A DNA stretch of 64,000 nt from JBBECJ01 sp963763325 (GCA_963763325.1 CAVXOL010000014.1:89441-153440); one strand, 5' to 3'. Shown: positions 18,885 through 29,900, counted from the first letter of the stretch. Program-made: numbers and translations. The notes: generated by a model not told the origin, from the sequence alone.

Positions 18885-21350
18885 TTAGCCGATGATCGCA
18901 AACGAAAGCGCCTCGTCCAACGTCAATCCGCAGCCCTCGTCCCACAACTGCGAGAACGACGCATCGCCAAGAGATTCGCGGGCACGATCCAGCGCCGCAT
19001 CGAGATCGGCGCGCTCGGGAGGATAGATGGCGGCCGTGTCATGATTGTGGGTGGTCGTCGCCGCGATCAGGTGGACTGCCTGCTCGTGACGATCAACGCG
19101 GCTCGCTAGCAGACCGGCGAAGTAGAGCAACGTCACGATCCCGGCCGTCGTGCCGCTCTGCTGGAAGAGGGCCAGACTCTCCGCGAGGTGGGCACGAGCC
19201 AGTTCGATGTCACCCTGGACACGGACGACATCGCCAAGCCGGGCGACGGCCCAGGGTAGATCGTAGCGGTCGTTTCCCTGCCGGTAGAGGGCCACACTTT
19301 CCTCCAGGAGCGTCCGCGTCAGATCGGCGTCACCCTCGAAGCGAGCCAGCAGCGCCAGATCGCCGAGCACCCAGGCAAGCGCCCGCCGGGAACCGAGTCG
19401 CCGCGACAGTTCAAGGCTCTCCTCCAGCATCTCCCTCGACCGTGGATAGTCACCTTGAAAGCGAACGACGTTGCCCAACTCCCGCAGGCAGAGGGCCATC
19501 TCCCAGATGTCGCCTTCAGCGCGGAAGATGCTCAGGGCCTCCTCCAGCATCGCTGCGGAGGCATCATCGCGCGCCGTCCCGCGTGCCTGCGATCCAAGGT
19601 AGGTCAGGGCGAGGGCGATGCCGCGCCGGTCGTCGATTCGGCGGGCGATCAGGAGTGCTTCGCTCAACCGAGTGCGAGCCACCTCACCCTGGCCCACGTC
19701 GGTCAGGAGGACGCCCAGGCCGATCAGAGATCGGCCACGTGCGACGCTCGGCTCGGACGGCAAGGCCAGCAGCGACTCTAGCCAGCGACGCCCCTCGCTG
19801 TGATAGCCACGCACGCGCCAGAAGCGCCAGAGCGACCCAGCCAACCTCAGCCCGGCTTCAGGCGGACCAGCCAGTGACCAATCCAGCGCCAGCCGCAGGT
19901 TGTCATGCTCGACCTGCAGTTGGTCGAGCCAGTCCTCGTAGTCCGCCTGATGATGGGCGGCTTCCGCCCGTGCCGCCAATGCCTGGTAATAGTCGTAGTG
20001 GCGGCGGCACAGTTGCGATTCCACGTTGGTCTCACGCAGTTGTTCTCGCGCGTACTCGCGGATCGTCTCAAGCATCGTCAGCCGTAGGTCGGTGGCGCCG
20101 GATCGTCCATCGTCCTGCCGCTGGAGAAGGCTCATATCGAGCAACGCCGCCAGTCCATGCAGGACGGAGAATCGCTCTCCATCGTCCGCGCAGATTGCCT
20201 CGGCTGCCTCGACCGTCCAGCCGCCAGCGAAGACCGAGAGCTTACGGAAGAGTGCCTGCTGATCGGGATCGAGCAGATCGTAGCTCCAGGCAATCGCGTC
20301 CCGCATCCCCTTCTGACGGGCGGGGAGATCATGGGCTCCACTGACCAGCATGTCGAGGCGGTGATCGAGTCGCGCCAGCAGAGCAACCGGAGACAGGACC
20401 GGTAACCAGGCGACTGCCAGCTCGATCGCCAGGGGAAGTCCATCCAGCCGGTGACAGATGGCCGCGATCGCTGAGGCCGTCGCCGGCTCCAGCGTCAGCT
20501 CCGACCCGACATCACGGGCGCGGTCAAGGAAGAGCGCGCCGGCCGCCGAACGCGCCAGCAAATCCGATGAGGCGTCCGCTACCGGCAGTTCCAATGGCAT
20601 GACCCGAAACTCTCGCTCGCCACGCACGCGCAGCGCGACCCGGCTCGTCACAAGCATCACGAGCCGCGGCGATGTCTCAAGCAACAACAGCAGCCTGTCC
20701 CGGGCCGCGATTAGGTGTTCGGCGTTGTCAAGCACCAGCAGCAGTTGCTTCGACTGAAGATAGGTACTCAGACGCGCAGGCAGTGAGGCCACGTCACGTT
20801 CGTCAACACCGAGCCGCTGTGCGATCGTCGAGAGCACCAGAGCGGGATCGCGAAGTGGGCTGAGATCGACGAAGACGACCCCGTCGTTGAAGTGATCCGT
20901 CGCACGCCCGGCCACCTCAATCGCTAGCCGCGTCTTGCCAACACCGCCGGTCCCTGTCAGGGTGATCAGTTGGACGTCGTCACGCCGCAGCAGTTCGTTG
21001 AGGTCAGCCAACTCGTCCGCCCGGCCGATCACCGGCGTCAACGGCCGGGGCAGGCTTTGGCGCGTGCTCGTGGCCGGGGTCGACACATGGATCGGACGCG
21101 CGGCTGCCAGCAGCGACGCGCGGCCTTCCGGCTCTACCTGAAGCGCGTCCGCCAGCAGCGACACTGTCGTCAGTCGTGGCTGCCGCGCCGGGTCGCGCTC
21201 CAGATCGCTGATCGCCTTTGCGCTCAGGCCGGTCCGTTCGGCGAGCGCCTCCTGCGTCAGACCGGCATTCAGCCGCAGACGCCTGAGCAGCGCCCCGAAC
21301 GATCGAGCTTCGTCCTCTGACATACCGGCCGGCCTCTGGTCTGTATCCAC
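18885..21350 (-). CDS. XRE-HTH / NB-ARC-type NTPase / TPR regulator
   Basis: An 821-residue STAND-type signalling regulator. An XRE helix-turn-helix (about residues 17-65) is followed by an NTPase domain with Walker A GTGGVGKT (133-140) and Walker B LLLVLDNA (about 203-210), a sensor-like TSR, and GLPLAIELA. A long tetratricopeptide-like superhelix occupies about 430-780. Related proteins bind an unknown ligand and switch DNA binding by ATP-driven oligomerisation. It lies 264 bases upstream of the formate dehydrogenase operon in the same direction and may regulate it, but that is only positional. A shortened paralogue occurs at 37437-38342. Confidence 0.85.
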   Translation of the reverse strand: MDTDQRPAGMSEDEARSFGALLRRLRLNAGLTQEALAERTGLSAKAISDLERDPARQPRLTTVSLLADALQVEPEGRASLLAAARPIHVSTPATSTRQSLPRPLTPVIGRADELADLNELLRRDDVQLITLTGTGGVGKTRLAIEVAGRATDHFNDGVVFVDLSPLRDPALVLSTIAQRLGVDERDVASLPARLSTYLQSKQLLLVLDNAEHLIAARDRLLLLLETSPRLVMLVTSRVALRVRGEREFRVMPLELPVADASSDLLARSAAGALFLDRARDVGSELTLEPATASAIAAICHRLDGLPLAIELAVAWLPVLSPVALLARLDHRLDMLVSGAHDLPARQKGMRDAIAWSYDLLDPDQQALFRKLSVFAGGWTVEAAEAICADDGERFSVLHGLAALLDMSLLQRQDDGRSGATDLRLTMLETIREYAREQLRETNVESQLCRRHYDYYQALAARAEAAHHQADYEDWLDQLQVEHDNLRLALDWSLAGPPEAGLRLAGSLWRFWRVRGYHSEGRRWLESLLALPSEPSVARGRSLIGLGVLLTDVGQGEVARTRLSEALLIARRIDDRRGIALALTYLGSQARGTARDDASAAMLEEALSIFRAEGDIWEMALCLRELGNVVRFQGDYPRSREMLEESLELSRRLGSRRALAWVLGDLALLARFEGDADLTRTLLEESVALYRQGNDRYDLPWAVARLGDVVRVQGDIELARAHLAESLALFQQSGTTAGIVTLLYFAGLLASRVDRHEQAVHLIAATTTHNHDTAAIYPPERADLDAALDRARESLGDASFSQLWDEGCGLTLDEALSFAIIG

Positions 21351-21601
21351 CGCCTGAGCGAATGCCCGTAACGAGCATCATACCGGCGCGGCGCTGTCGA
21401 CGAAAGATCCAGTGAACGGGGAGTCTGCGTCCTGTTCCGGACTATCGACGGCCTCCACAATGGGCATTCGATGGCCACACACAGCACATATCGCTGGCGC
21501 GCGCGCTCAGCGGCAGCGCACAACACCGGCGCGAGCCGGCAGCGAAGAGACTGGCCAGCCGTCACTGGGATCAATCGTCTGAACCAAAGGGAGGAACGGC
21601 T
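21351..21601. other. Divergent intergenic region
   Basis: This 251-base gap lies between the leftward STAND regulator and the rightward secreted metalloprotease gene. It should carry both promoters. I see no unambiguous -35/-10 pair. GGGAGG near 21590 is the ribosome-binding site of the rightward gene. Confidence 0.4.
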
Positions 21602-24600
21602 ATGTCCACCGGCATACCAGCGCGTCTCCTCGGGATCCTGGGAATCCTCTCTCTACTTGCGGCGTTCATCGTCACCTCGCCAGCCACAAGTGCCAACCAC
21701 ACCGTGAACCTGACCGTCCGGATCACACGGATCGCGGATCTCGGCGGCGGCCTCGACGACAATCAGGCCGACCTCTACGTCGCCGTCGTCATCGATGGTG
21801 AGGTATTCACTTCGTTCAACAACATCGTCGATGATCTGGACACCAGGACGTTCAGCGGCGGGTCCGCTCCGACCTTCATGAAGGCCGTCCAGCTCACACG
21901 GAACGACGCACTCAAGCCGCTGATCCCGGTCCAGCTCACAGTCTGGGACAACGACTCCTGTGACGAGCCATTCTGCACCGACCAGGTCATCGACGCCGAG
22001 AACGATGACAAGGGCGACGTCAACCCCGGCGGAAGCGAGGACGCCGACCTCTTCGTCGATCCGATGACTGGCGCCGTGTCCGGCGATGCCAGCACACCAT
22101 CAGGGTGCATCAACGGCGGCATCGGCTCCGACAGCGCCGAAGTCTGCTGGCAGATCTCGACCGACGCGTCCGACACCGATGGCGATGGTCTCCTCAATGA
22201 TTGGGAGACCAACGGCCTCGACACGAACGATGACGGAACCCCCGAGGTGAACCTGCCAGCGATGGGAGCCGACCCAGACGTGCCGGACATCTTCCTCGAG
22301 CTCGACTTCAGCGCCGGCCGGGCTCCCGCTCGCGACGACATCCGCGCCATCAAGCGCGCCTTCTCCGCGGCCGGGATCAACGTCTGGTTCGACCTCGGTG
22401 GACTCGTTGATCCGACTGCCCGCGAGGGTCAACCCGAGGGCACCTGTATGGATGGGATCGACAATAACGGCGACGGCCAGCGGGACGGCGCAGACACCGA
22501 CTGCGACAACATCGATCCCCCAGGCACGATCGTCCGCTCAGGCGAGTTTCTCGAGACGAGCATCGAGGACTCGCCGGGCGGGAACTGCACCGACGGGATC
22601 GACAACGACGGCCTCAATGGCGCTGACGGCGCCGACCAGAGTTGCCTCGTCGGCGACTTCCTCGGCGGCCCCGCCAACTGGGGTGGCAACTTGGTGCCCG
22701 CGTTGAACAACTGCGGCGTCGACGCGGCCTTCTACCTGATCAAGAACGGCAACACCCTGGTCCCGGGGAACTTCAACGCCAACCGGAGGATGGTCTTCCG
22801 CTACGCGATCAGCACCGTTCAGGACCAGGACATCGACGGCAATGGGCCGGACACCGGCTGTACGGCCGGCGGTCAGGGCGAGATCGGCGGCAACGACTTC
22901 ATCGACTACAACAACGACGGCGGCACGATCATGCACGAGTTGGGGCACAACCTGTTCCTCGGGCATGGCGGCGCCAACAACGATGGCAGCAACTGCGACC
23001 CCAACCACGTCAGCGGTATGAACTACGACCTCCAATTCGGCATCCCGCGCACCAACGGCGGCGTGATCCTCGACTACTCACCGCCCCGCATCAATGTCAA
23101 CGGCTCGACGCGCGGCAACGCGCCGCTGGCCAATCTGGTCGAGAATTCGCTGGATGAGACCGTCATCCTCGACTGCGACTGACGGCAGCAATCGCTTCAT
23201 CTTCACCAACATCAACCCCGTCACCAACACCGTTCAGAAGAACACGGTCAACCTGAACGTCCGGCCGAACTGGAACGGCGACACCGACGCGGCCGGCAAC
23301 CCGGACACGACCGACACCGGCGTCACGCAGAACATCAACGACGCTGGTCCGCCGAACGGCGCCGGAAATCGCAACCCGGCCGCGTGCGTCAACGGCCTCA
23401 ACAATGAGACGCTGGGCGGTTTTGACGGCTGGGACTCGATCGTCATTCCGTTCCTGCAGTACGGCGACTCGCTCACCCAGAAGATCAACGCCGAGGAGAA
23501 CAATCCGCCAACGATCGAAGACCGCAAAGCGATGTTCGAGGCGATCAACACTGCCGATGTCCGTGTCACGATCGCGGACAGCCCGGACCCGGTCGGCGCC
23601 GGCGAGCAACTGACCTACACGGTGACGGCGAATAACTTCGGCCCGAACCCGGCCACATCGGTTCAGGTGACGACGACGATTCCGACTGACGTGACGTTCG
23701 TCGACATCAGCGTCCCCTGCAACCGAACCGCGAACGTCTTCAGCTGCAACCTTGGTGAGCTCACGGCAGGCGCCAGCAGGAGCTTCACGATTCGGGCCGA
23801 CGTGCCGGCCGACCTGGTCTACAACAACGGCGGGGCGAAGACGATCTCCGCCAGCACCAGCGTTGATAACCTGGCCGGACCGGATCCGAACACCGCCAAC
23901 GACAGCGACAGCGAGTCCACGCTCGTCGTCTCCAAGGCGGACGTCAAGATCACCGACATCACATCGACCTCACCGCTGGAGATCCTGATCGGCGAACCGG
24001 CCGACGCGACGATCGACATCACGGTCGAGAACGGCGGGCCATCGACGCCGGTCGACACGACGCTGACGGGCGTCGCGACACCTGATGCCGGCCTGACCGT
24101 CACCCCGGCCAGCGCAACCGACAATCAGACCGCGCTCGTCAAGGACACACCGCGAGACGTGACCCAGACGTTCAGCCTCAGCTGTACGGCGCCGGGGAAC
24201 AAGACGGTCCAGTTCGACTACACGATCACCAACCAGGATCCGACAGCTATCGATCCGGACCCGACCAACAACACGGCCAGCGTGTCGTTCACGGTAGACT
24301 GCGTCGTGCCGATCGCCATCAACGTCCGGCCGAAGGGGTTCCCGAACTCGATCAACCTCAACACCGACGCGACGCTGGCAGCGTTGACGACGGCAGCGGG
24401 TGAGTACGGACTCCCGCTCGCCTTCGACGCAACGACGATCGACCCGCTCTCCGTCCGCTGGGGGCTGAAGACAAATCTCTTCAACGTCGGCACAGCCTTG
24501 GGAGCACGCGAGATCCACAACAAGGGGCACATCGAGCGCTCATATGAACTCGACGAGAAGACCCGTGATGCCGACCTCGATATGGTGCTGCACTTCAAAC

Positions 24601-24722
24601 CGTCCGCTAGCGGCCTGACGGTTGGGTCAACCGAGGCATGCCTCAAGGGTAGCTTCCGAGCCAGCGACGGCAACACCTACCGGTTCCTCGGCTGCGACTC
24701 CGTCCGGATCGTGCCGAGATGA
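21602..24722 (+). pseudogene. Large secreted zinc metalloprotease-like protein with DUF11 repeats, one frameshift
   Basis: About 1,040 codons. A signal peptide (LLGILGILSLLAAFIVTSPA) is followed by a C2-like region, an Asp-rich calcium-binding stretch (DTDGDGLLNDWE, DTNDDG), further DGIDNNGDGQRDG-type acidic repeats, and the zincin motif HELGHNLFLGH (about residues 445-455) with a later Met (VSGMNYD) like a Met-turn. After a one-base insertion near 23180 (reading DCD then DGSNRFIF), two DUF11-type beta domains follow (PVGAGEQLTYTVTANNFGPN) and a C-terminal domain (INVRPKGFPNSINL). It probably acts outside the cell. Proteolytic activity is inferred from the motif only. Confidence 0.75.
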
Positions 24723-24751
24723 TCGACAGATACTGACTCCTCCCACCTCCC

Positions 24752-24796
24752 GATGGATCGGAATCAGATACGCCCCATGTCTGATTCCGATCCATC
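24752..24796 (+). terminator. Intergenic 17-bp perfect hairpin
   Basis: The arms GATGGATCGGAATCAGA (24752-24768) and 24780-24796 are perfectly complementary with an 11-base loop. It is just after the metalloprotease stop and before the next gene. It has no T-run, so it may stabilise the 3' end rather than terminate by itself. Confidence 0.6.
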
Positions 24797-24833
24797 CAGG
24801 GAGCAACAGGAGCATGAAGTTCTCGCGCCAGGT

Positions 24834-26553
24834 ATGAAAGGATTCCTCGTGTCACATCGCCGGATTCGACATCTGCTGCTGGTTGCGGTCCTCGTTCCTG
24901 CCATTCTGCTACCTGGTCTGACGGCGCAAGCAGTGACGGCCAACGAAGCATTTGACGCCGTTTGGTCGTCGACCGACTTGGCGGTCCAGAACGGCACCGC
25001 CAGCTACTCGTGGTTCTGGGGGCCGACTGCCCGCGCCCAGCGCTTCGAGCCGTACCTGAACAGCCCGGGCGGTCAGCGCGAGGTGCGCTACTACGACAAG
25101 AGCCGGATGGAGATCAACAACCCCGGCGGCGACCCCAACAACATCTACTACGTCACCAATGGGTTGCTGACGGTCGAGCTGGTAACCGGTAAGCTCAAGC
25201 GCGGTGATGGGCCGAACGACGTCGAACAGTACTCGCCCGCCACCCAGTACGTCGCCGGTGATCTCGCGAACAACCCCGGCACACCGACCTACGCGGCATT
25301 CGCCAACTACGTGACGACCGACGCCAAGACCAACCGCGCCACCAACCAGACCGGCCAGTCCGCCACTGCCTTCATGTCAGGCGCCGGCCAGGTCAGTTCG
25401 ACCGACAGCCGTGGCGTGACGTTGGCCCACTACGTCGACATCACCGGACATAACATCGCCAGTGTCTTCTGGACTTGGTTCAACAGCCCAACCAGCGGTT
25501 TCCGGCCAGACATCGGCATCGACTGGGTCTATACCGCCGGACTGCCGATCAGCGAGCCATACTGGATCGACTCGACCGTCGGTGGGAGCCCCAAGCGCGT
25601 CCTCGTCCAGCTCTTCGAGCGGCGCGTGCTGACCTACACCGACAGCAACAACGATCCGTATCGGATCGAGTGGGGCAACATCGGCCTCCACTACCAGACC
25701 TGGCGCGATGCCGCCACCAGCCCGGCGCCATGCCCGGATTCACCAGCCGGAACGTACCTCTACGTCTCCGATACGCTTAACGACCGCATCCAGAAGTTCG
25801 ATGCGTCGGGCAATTTCGTCTGTCAGTGGTACGGCGATTATGACCTGGACGGCCCGACTGCCCGGCCGCAGGCGCTGGCCGTCGATAGCCTGAACAACCT
25901 CTACGTCAACGCCATCGGCCGGCTTGAGAAGTACGACCAGCGCGGGCGTTTCCTCGGTCACTGGGATGCCAGCATCTTCGCTTCGGACATGGCAATCGAC
26001 AGCCAGGGCAACCTCTACTACACCGACGTCGCCAGCGCGAGTGTCAAGAAATATGGCCCAGGCCGGAAACTTCATCACCGAATGGGGTAGCCAGGGAGCC
26101 GGCGACGGTCAGTTCGATAGTCCGACGGGAATCACCGTCGACGCCCAGAACAACGTCTATGTGGCTGACCGCAACAACAACCGCATTCAGAAGTTCACCG
26201 CAAGCGGCGACTATCTCGACCAATGGAATGCGGACGGCGAGGAAGCGGACCTCTGGGGGTTCCCATCCAGCGTCGCGGTCGATAATGTCGGCAACACCTA
26301 CGCCACGTCAATCCGCATCTACAAATTTGGATCCGACGGAGGACTGCTCGACATCTTCGGTGACGTTGACGAGATCACTGGATCAGGCGATATCGTCGTC
26401 GCGTCGAACGGCTCAATCTACGCCGTTGACCTGAACAACGTCAAGATCAACCGGTTCGACAGCACCGGAACACTACTCGACGACTGGGGAACGTCCGGCT
26501 CCGGCCAGAGCCAGTTCAACAGCCCGAACGGCATCGCGGCATCATCTCGCTGA
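24834..26553 (+). pseudogene. Secreted NHL-repeat beta-propeller protein, one frameshift
   Basis: A signal peptide (LLLVAVLVPAILLPGLTAQA) is followed by an N-terminal domain containing the LPISEPYWIDS...VLVQLFERRVLTY...W.NIGLHYQTW unit also found in the protein at 5475-6515. An NHL propeller then has blades of the form YLYVSDTLNDRIQKFDASGNF, split here as YLYVSDTLNDR and IQKFDASGNF, and VYVADRNNNRIQKF. A frameshift near 26055 splits blade three. The other frame runs to 26553. Start is uncertain: 24834 is in frame, but an ATG at 24814 with a CAGGAGC site reads MKFSRQV and then stops, so a small error may hide the true start. Probably extracellular. Confidence 0.7.
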
Positions 26554-26574
26554 GACGATCGGGCAACATGCCAG

Positions 26575-26600
26575 CCGGGGCGATCATGAGATCGTCCCGG
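26575..26600. terminator. Hairpin between convergent genes
   Basis: CCGGGGCGATC (26575-26585) pairs with GATCGTCCCGG (26590-26600) with one G-U pair and a 4-base loop. It sits at the junction of the rightward NHL gene and the leftward hypothetical gene and could serve both. There is no T-run. Confidence 0.4.
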
Positions 26601-27234
26601 CAATTCCTTCAATCTCCACGGACGGATGGACGACCGGCAGATACCCGGCGGCGATTGCCCCCACCGTCCCACGCGGCGTCAGGACCGTCACACTGCCACC
26701 CGACGGCCGAGCCTCGCGCCGGTCGTAGCCGCCCGGTGTCCAGTGATGCATCGACGAGTCCCAGAGCAGCCACGGTTCGTCGTCGCGAACGACGAAGACG
26801 CCGTTCGGCAGCGCGACGATGTCGTCGTCGAACGTCCTCCTGACGCCGCGGGGCTTCAGGCGATCCTCGTGCAGTCGCGCGTCGATCTGGTCAGCCGATG
26901 GCAATACTCCGGAGTGGTCGCCGTTGGCAGCCGCGAAGCAGCGGCGGAAGTGCTGATACGCCTGATAGCGGCACTCGGCGCAGGGGCGATGTCCTGCCGC
27001 CAGCGCCGTTGCCTCGTCGAGGAAGAAGAGTTCGGTGTAGCGGTTGGGCTGCATCATCACCTCGCGATGTCGCCCACGAAACTCCAGCACACAGATGATC
27101 CAGCGCCGCACCTGATGAAAGCGCACGATCTCGCGCTGGTGGTTGTGCAGCACCCCCCGGTTCCCGAACATCGTTCCACGCGCTTCGATGGCGATCAGAT
27201 CGCCGAACGGCGTTACCCGGTTCTGCAACGGCAT
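26584..27234 (-). CDS. Conserved hypothetical protein with CxxC motif
   Basis: A 216-residue soluble protein that I recognise as a widespread conserved family without a named function. It begins MPLQNRVTPFGDLIAIEARG. The best conserved block is RYTELFFLDEATALAAGHRPCAECRYQAY, here given in pieces: YTELFFLDEATALAAGHRP and CAECRY. The CAEC pair resembles half of a metal site. The C-terminal half has WTPGGYDRR and a PRGTVGAI segment. It is convergent with the NHL-repeat gene and divergent from the serine hydrolase. Nothing in the context suggests a role. Confidence 0.6.
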   Translation of the reverse strand: MPLQNRVTPFGDLIAIEARGTMFGNRGVLHNHQREIVRFHQVRRWIICVLEFRGRHREVMMQPNRYTELFFLDEATALAAGHRPCAECRYQAYQHFRRCFAAANGDHSGVLPSADQIDARLHEDRLKPRGVRRTFDDDIVALPNGVFVVRDDEPWLLWDSSMHHWTPGGYDRREARPSGGSVTVLTPRGTVGAIAAGYLPVVHPSVEIEGIAGTIS

Positions 27235-27343
27235 GACATCACCTCCCTGTGCTGACGAGAATACCGGTCGATTGACGCATGCGCCAATCCGCTCTAGGAT
27301 GGCCGCTCAACCATCGTTGAATGGAAGCGAAAGAGAGGCACTG

Positions 27344-28717
27344 ATGGCCCAGCAGTCAACGACGGTGTTGCAGCAGCTCCACGACGAACTCGCAGGCCGA
27401 ATCGCCGAAGCGGCCGAGAGGCTCCAGGTGCCGGGCGTTGTCGCCGGGATCCTGCTGGATGGCGCGGAGGACTACGTCGCCCACGGCGTCACCTCGATCG
27501 CGAACCCGCTGCCGGTCGATGAGACAACGCTCTTCCAGATCGGCTCGACAACAAAGACCTACACAGGCACGGCCATCATGATGCTGGTTGAGCAGGGGAG
27601 GATCGACCTCAACGCGACCGTCCGCACCTACCTGCCCGATTTCAAGCTCAAGGACGAATCAGTCGCCGCCAACGTCACCGTCCTCCACCTGCTCAACCAC
27701 ACCGCCGGCTGGGGCGGCGACTTCGAGGTCGACACCGGCTACGGCGATGACGCGCTCGCGATGCTCGTTGCGCGGCTGGTCGAGGTCGAGCAGGAGTCAC
27801 CGCTCGGGGAGCGCGTTTCCTACAACAACTCGGCGCTCTGCGTGGCTGGCCGCGTGATCGAGGTCGTCACTGGCAAGAGTTACGAGCAGGCCATCCGCGA
27901 CCTGATCTACGAGCCGCTCGGGCTGACCGAGCACTTCTTCTTCCCATGGGAGATCATGACGCGGCGCTTCGCGGCCGGTCACACGCTCATGCACGGTGAG
28001 CTCCAGGTCACGTCGTGGTACGAGCCACGCGGCGCTCACCCGCCCGGTGCCGAGCATGTCGCCTCGGTTCGCGATCAGCTCCGCTATGCCCGCTTCCACC
28101 TCGGCGACGGCGACGGCATCATGCGGCCCGAAACGCTCAAACAGATGCAGACGCTGACGACGCCACAGGGCAGCGGCCAGCACGGCAGCATGTTCGGCAT
28201 CAGCTGGATGTTGCATGAGATCGACGGCGTCAGGTTCGTCTCCCACGGCGGCTCGTGCCGGGGGCATATGTCCGCCTTCGAAATGGTCCCGGAACGCAAC
28301 TTCGCGCTGGCCCTCAACACCAACGCCCGCCAGGGTCAGGAGTTGCTGACCGAACTGACCGCCTGGATCTTCGAGGCTTACCTTGGCGTGGCCGAGCAGA
28401 TCCCCGATCCGTTGGCGCTCTCGGCCGAGGAGCTGGCCGAGTTCACCGGCATCTACGACTCCCAGTCAGGCGCGCTGCATGTCTCGATCGAAGGCGACCA
28501 CCTGCTCGGCAAGCTGGACATCAACCCGGAGATGGGAATCTCAGCCGAAGAGGCCGAGGCCACCGTCCCGCCGATCCCGTTCGTGATCCTGCCCAACAAC
28601 CGCTTCCTGATCACCGAGGGGATGTACAAGAACCTCCAGGGCGCCATCATCCGCAACGACGCCGGACGCGTCACCGCGATCGACCTGGGACGGATCATGA
28701 CCAAGCGAGAGGAGTGA
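27344..28717 (+). CDS. Serine beta-lactamase-fold hydrolase (class C/esterase type)
   Basis: A 457-residue penicillin-binding-protein-like serine hydrolase. The SxxK nucleophile motif is STTK in FQIGSTTKTYTG (about residue 68). The YxN motif is YNN in VSYNNSALCVAG. The third motif is HGG in FVSHGGSCRGH. The C-terminal 100 residues form a small beta domain. No signal peptide is visible, so it is probably cytoplasmic. Family members cleave esters, amides or peptides, and true beta-lactam hydrolysis cannot be assumed. Start 27344 chosen over the longer frame because the similarity begins there and AAGAGAGGC precedes it. Confidence 0.85.
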   Translation: MAQQSTTVLQQLHDELAGRIAEAAERLQVPGVVAGILLDGAEDYVAHGVTSIANPLPVDETTLFQIGSTTKTYTGTAIMMLVEQGRIDLNATVRTYLPDFKLKDESVAANVTVLHLLNHTAGWGGDFEVDTGYGDDALAMLVARLVEVEQESPLGERVSYNNSALCVAGRVIEVVTGKSYEQAIRDLIYEPLGLTEHFFFPWEIMTRRFAAGHTLMHGELQVTSWYEPRGAHPPGAEHVASVRDQLRYARFHLGDGDGIMRPETLKQMQTLTTPQGSGQHGSMFGISWMLHEIDGVRFVSHGGSCRGHMSAFEMVPERNFALALNTNARQGQELLTELTAWIFEAYLGVAEQIPDPLALSAEELAEFTGIYDSQSGALHVSIEGDHLLGKLDINPEMGISAEEAEATVPPIPFVILPNNRFLITEGMYKNLQGAIIRNDAGRVTAIDLGRIMTKREE

Positions 28718-28720
28718 CGG

Positions 28721-28804
28721 TCGGGAATCGGGAATCGGGGCTGGCTAACCGAGCACGCTGAGCACGAAAGCGGCTGTCGCGCAACCCCGATTCCCGATTC
28801 CCGA
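28721..28804. terminator. 20-bp perfect inverted repeat between convergent genes
   Basis: TCGGGAATCGGGAATCGGGG (28721-28740) is complementary to 28785-28804. It lies between the rightward hydrolase and the leftward MetE-like gene and probably ends both transcripts. The GGGAATC unit recurs at other gene ends in this window. Confidence 0.65.
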
Positions 28805-28808
28805 CGCA

Positions 28809-29900
28809 TCACCCCCACACTTCCCGCGCCACCTCCGCTACCAGGCGCAGCTTGGCTGTCTGCTCGGTTTCGGTGAGGTGGTTGCCTTCTTCAGTTGAGG
28901 CGAATCCGCATTGCGGGGAGAGGGCGAGCCGATCGAGCGGGACGTACTGGCTGGCCTCCTGAATGCGCCGGGTGAGGGAATCCTTCGACTCCAGCGCCGG
29001 CTTCTTGGTCGTCACGAGACCCAGGACGACGGCCCGATCGTCGGGAACATGCTGGAGCGGCTCGAATCCGCCGGAGCGTTCGTCGTCATATTCCAGCAGG
29101 AAGGTGTCGAAGTTCGTGCGCTGGAAGACCTGCTCGGCAATCGGATCATAGCCGCCGCTGGCGTAGTACCTGGACTGGTTGTTGCCGCGACAGAGGTGGA
29201 TGCCGAACGTGATGCCGGGATGGTCGCCGATGACGGCGTTGTCGAGCTCGATGCAGCGGTCGAGTAGCTTGTCTGGGTCGTTGCCGCGCGTGCGGTAGCC
29301 CTCGCGGATCTCCGGGTCGAGCAGGGCGGCGTACTGCGGCGCGTCGAGTTGGATATACGTACAGCCCAACCGGATCAACTCGGCGACCTCGGCCCGCAGG
29401 ATATCGACGACATCTGCCAGATACGCCTCGATGTTCGGGTAGGCGCCCTTCGAGCGTTCCGGGTCGTAGTAGGCCGCTGCCTGCTGGGCGCTGATCAACG
29501 TCGATTTCGTCGGGTGGCCGGCCGCGCGAGCGCGCAGGTAGGAGAACTCCTCGGCGCAGAGGTGCCGCTTCTGCTTGAGCTTCTCGACAACGACAGGCCG
29601 CGGGAAGACGATCTCATTGCCCTCGTCGTCGTGGAACGGGATCGCCCAGCCGCCAAGCTTGTCGAACCCCTCGGTCGCGTCGATCAGATGCCCGAAGAAC
29701 GCGTAGCGACGCAATTCCCCATCGGTGATGACATCGACACCGGCCTCAATCTGCATCGCGATCGCCGCATCGACCGCACGATCCTCGACCTCCTTGAAGG
29801 CCACATCGCTCAACTCGCCCGCCTCATGCTGCCGCCGCGCTTCCTTGAGATACTCCGGCCTGAGCAGGCTCCCAACCACGTCTGCCCGATAGACCTGCAT
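28809..29900 (-). CDS. MetE C-terminal-domain-like methyltransferase
   Basis: A 363-residue TIM-barrel protein of the cobalamin-independent methionine synthase/UROD-like superfamily. It begins RADVVGSLLRPEYLKEA, has ITDGELRR near residue 60, and zinc-ligand candidates in FGIHLCRGNNQSR (His, Cys) and LALSPQCGFAS (Cys), matching the MetE catalytic zinc site. It lacks the N-terminal half of true MetE. Stand-alone members transfer methyl groups from varied donors, and substrates are uncertain. It is a single gene, convergent with the serine hydrolase. Confidence 0.85.
   Translation of the reverse strand: MQVYRADVVGSLLRPEYLKEARRQHEAGELSDVAFKEVEDRAVDAAIAMQIEAGVDVITDGELRRYAFFGHLIDATEGFDKLGGWAIPFHDDEGNEIVFPRPVVVEKLKQKRHLCAEEFSYLRARAAGHPTKSTLISAQQAAAYYDPERSKGAYPNIEAYLADVVDILRAEVAELIRLGCTYIQLDAPQYAALLDPEIREGYRTRGNDPDKLLDRCIELDNAVIGDHPGITFGIHLCRGNNQSRYYASGGYDPIAEQVFQRTNFDTFLLEYDDERSGGFEPLQHVPDDRAVVLGLVTTKKPALESKDSLTRRIQEASQYVPLDRLALSPQCGFASTEEGNHLTETEQTAKLRLVAEVAREVWG

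Noticed and set aside
24753..24833. Upstream ATG starts (24753, 24777) for the NHL-repeat protein
   Set aside because: They fall within a perfect intergenic hairpin and have no ribosome-binding site, and the signal peptide begins later.
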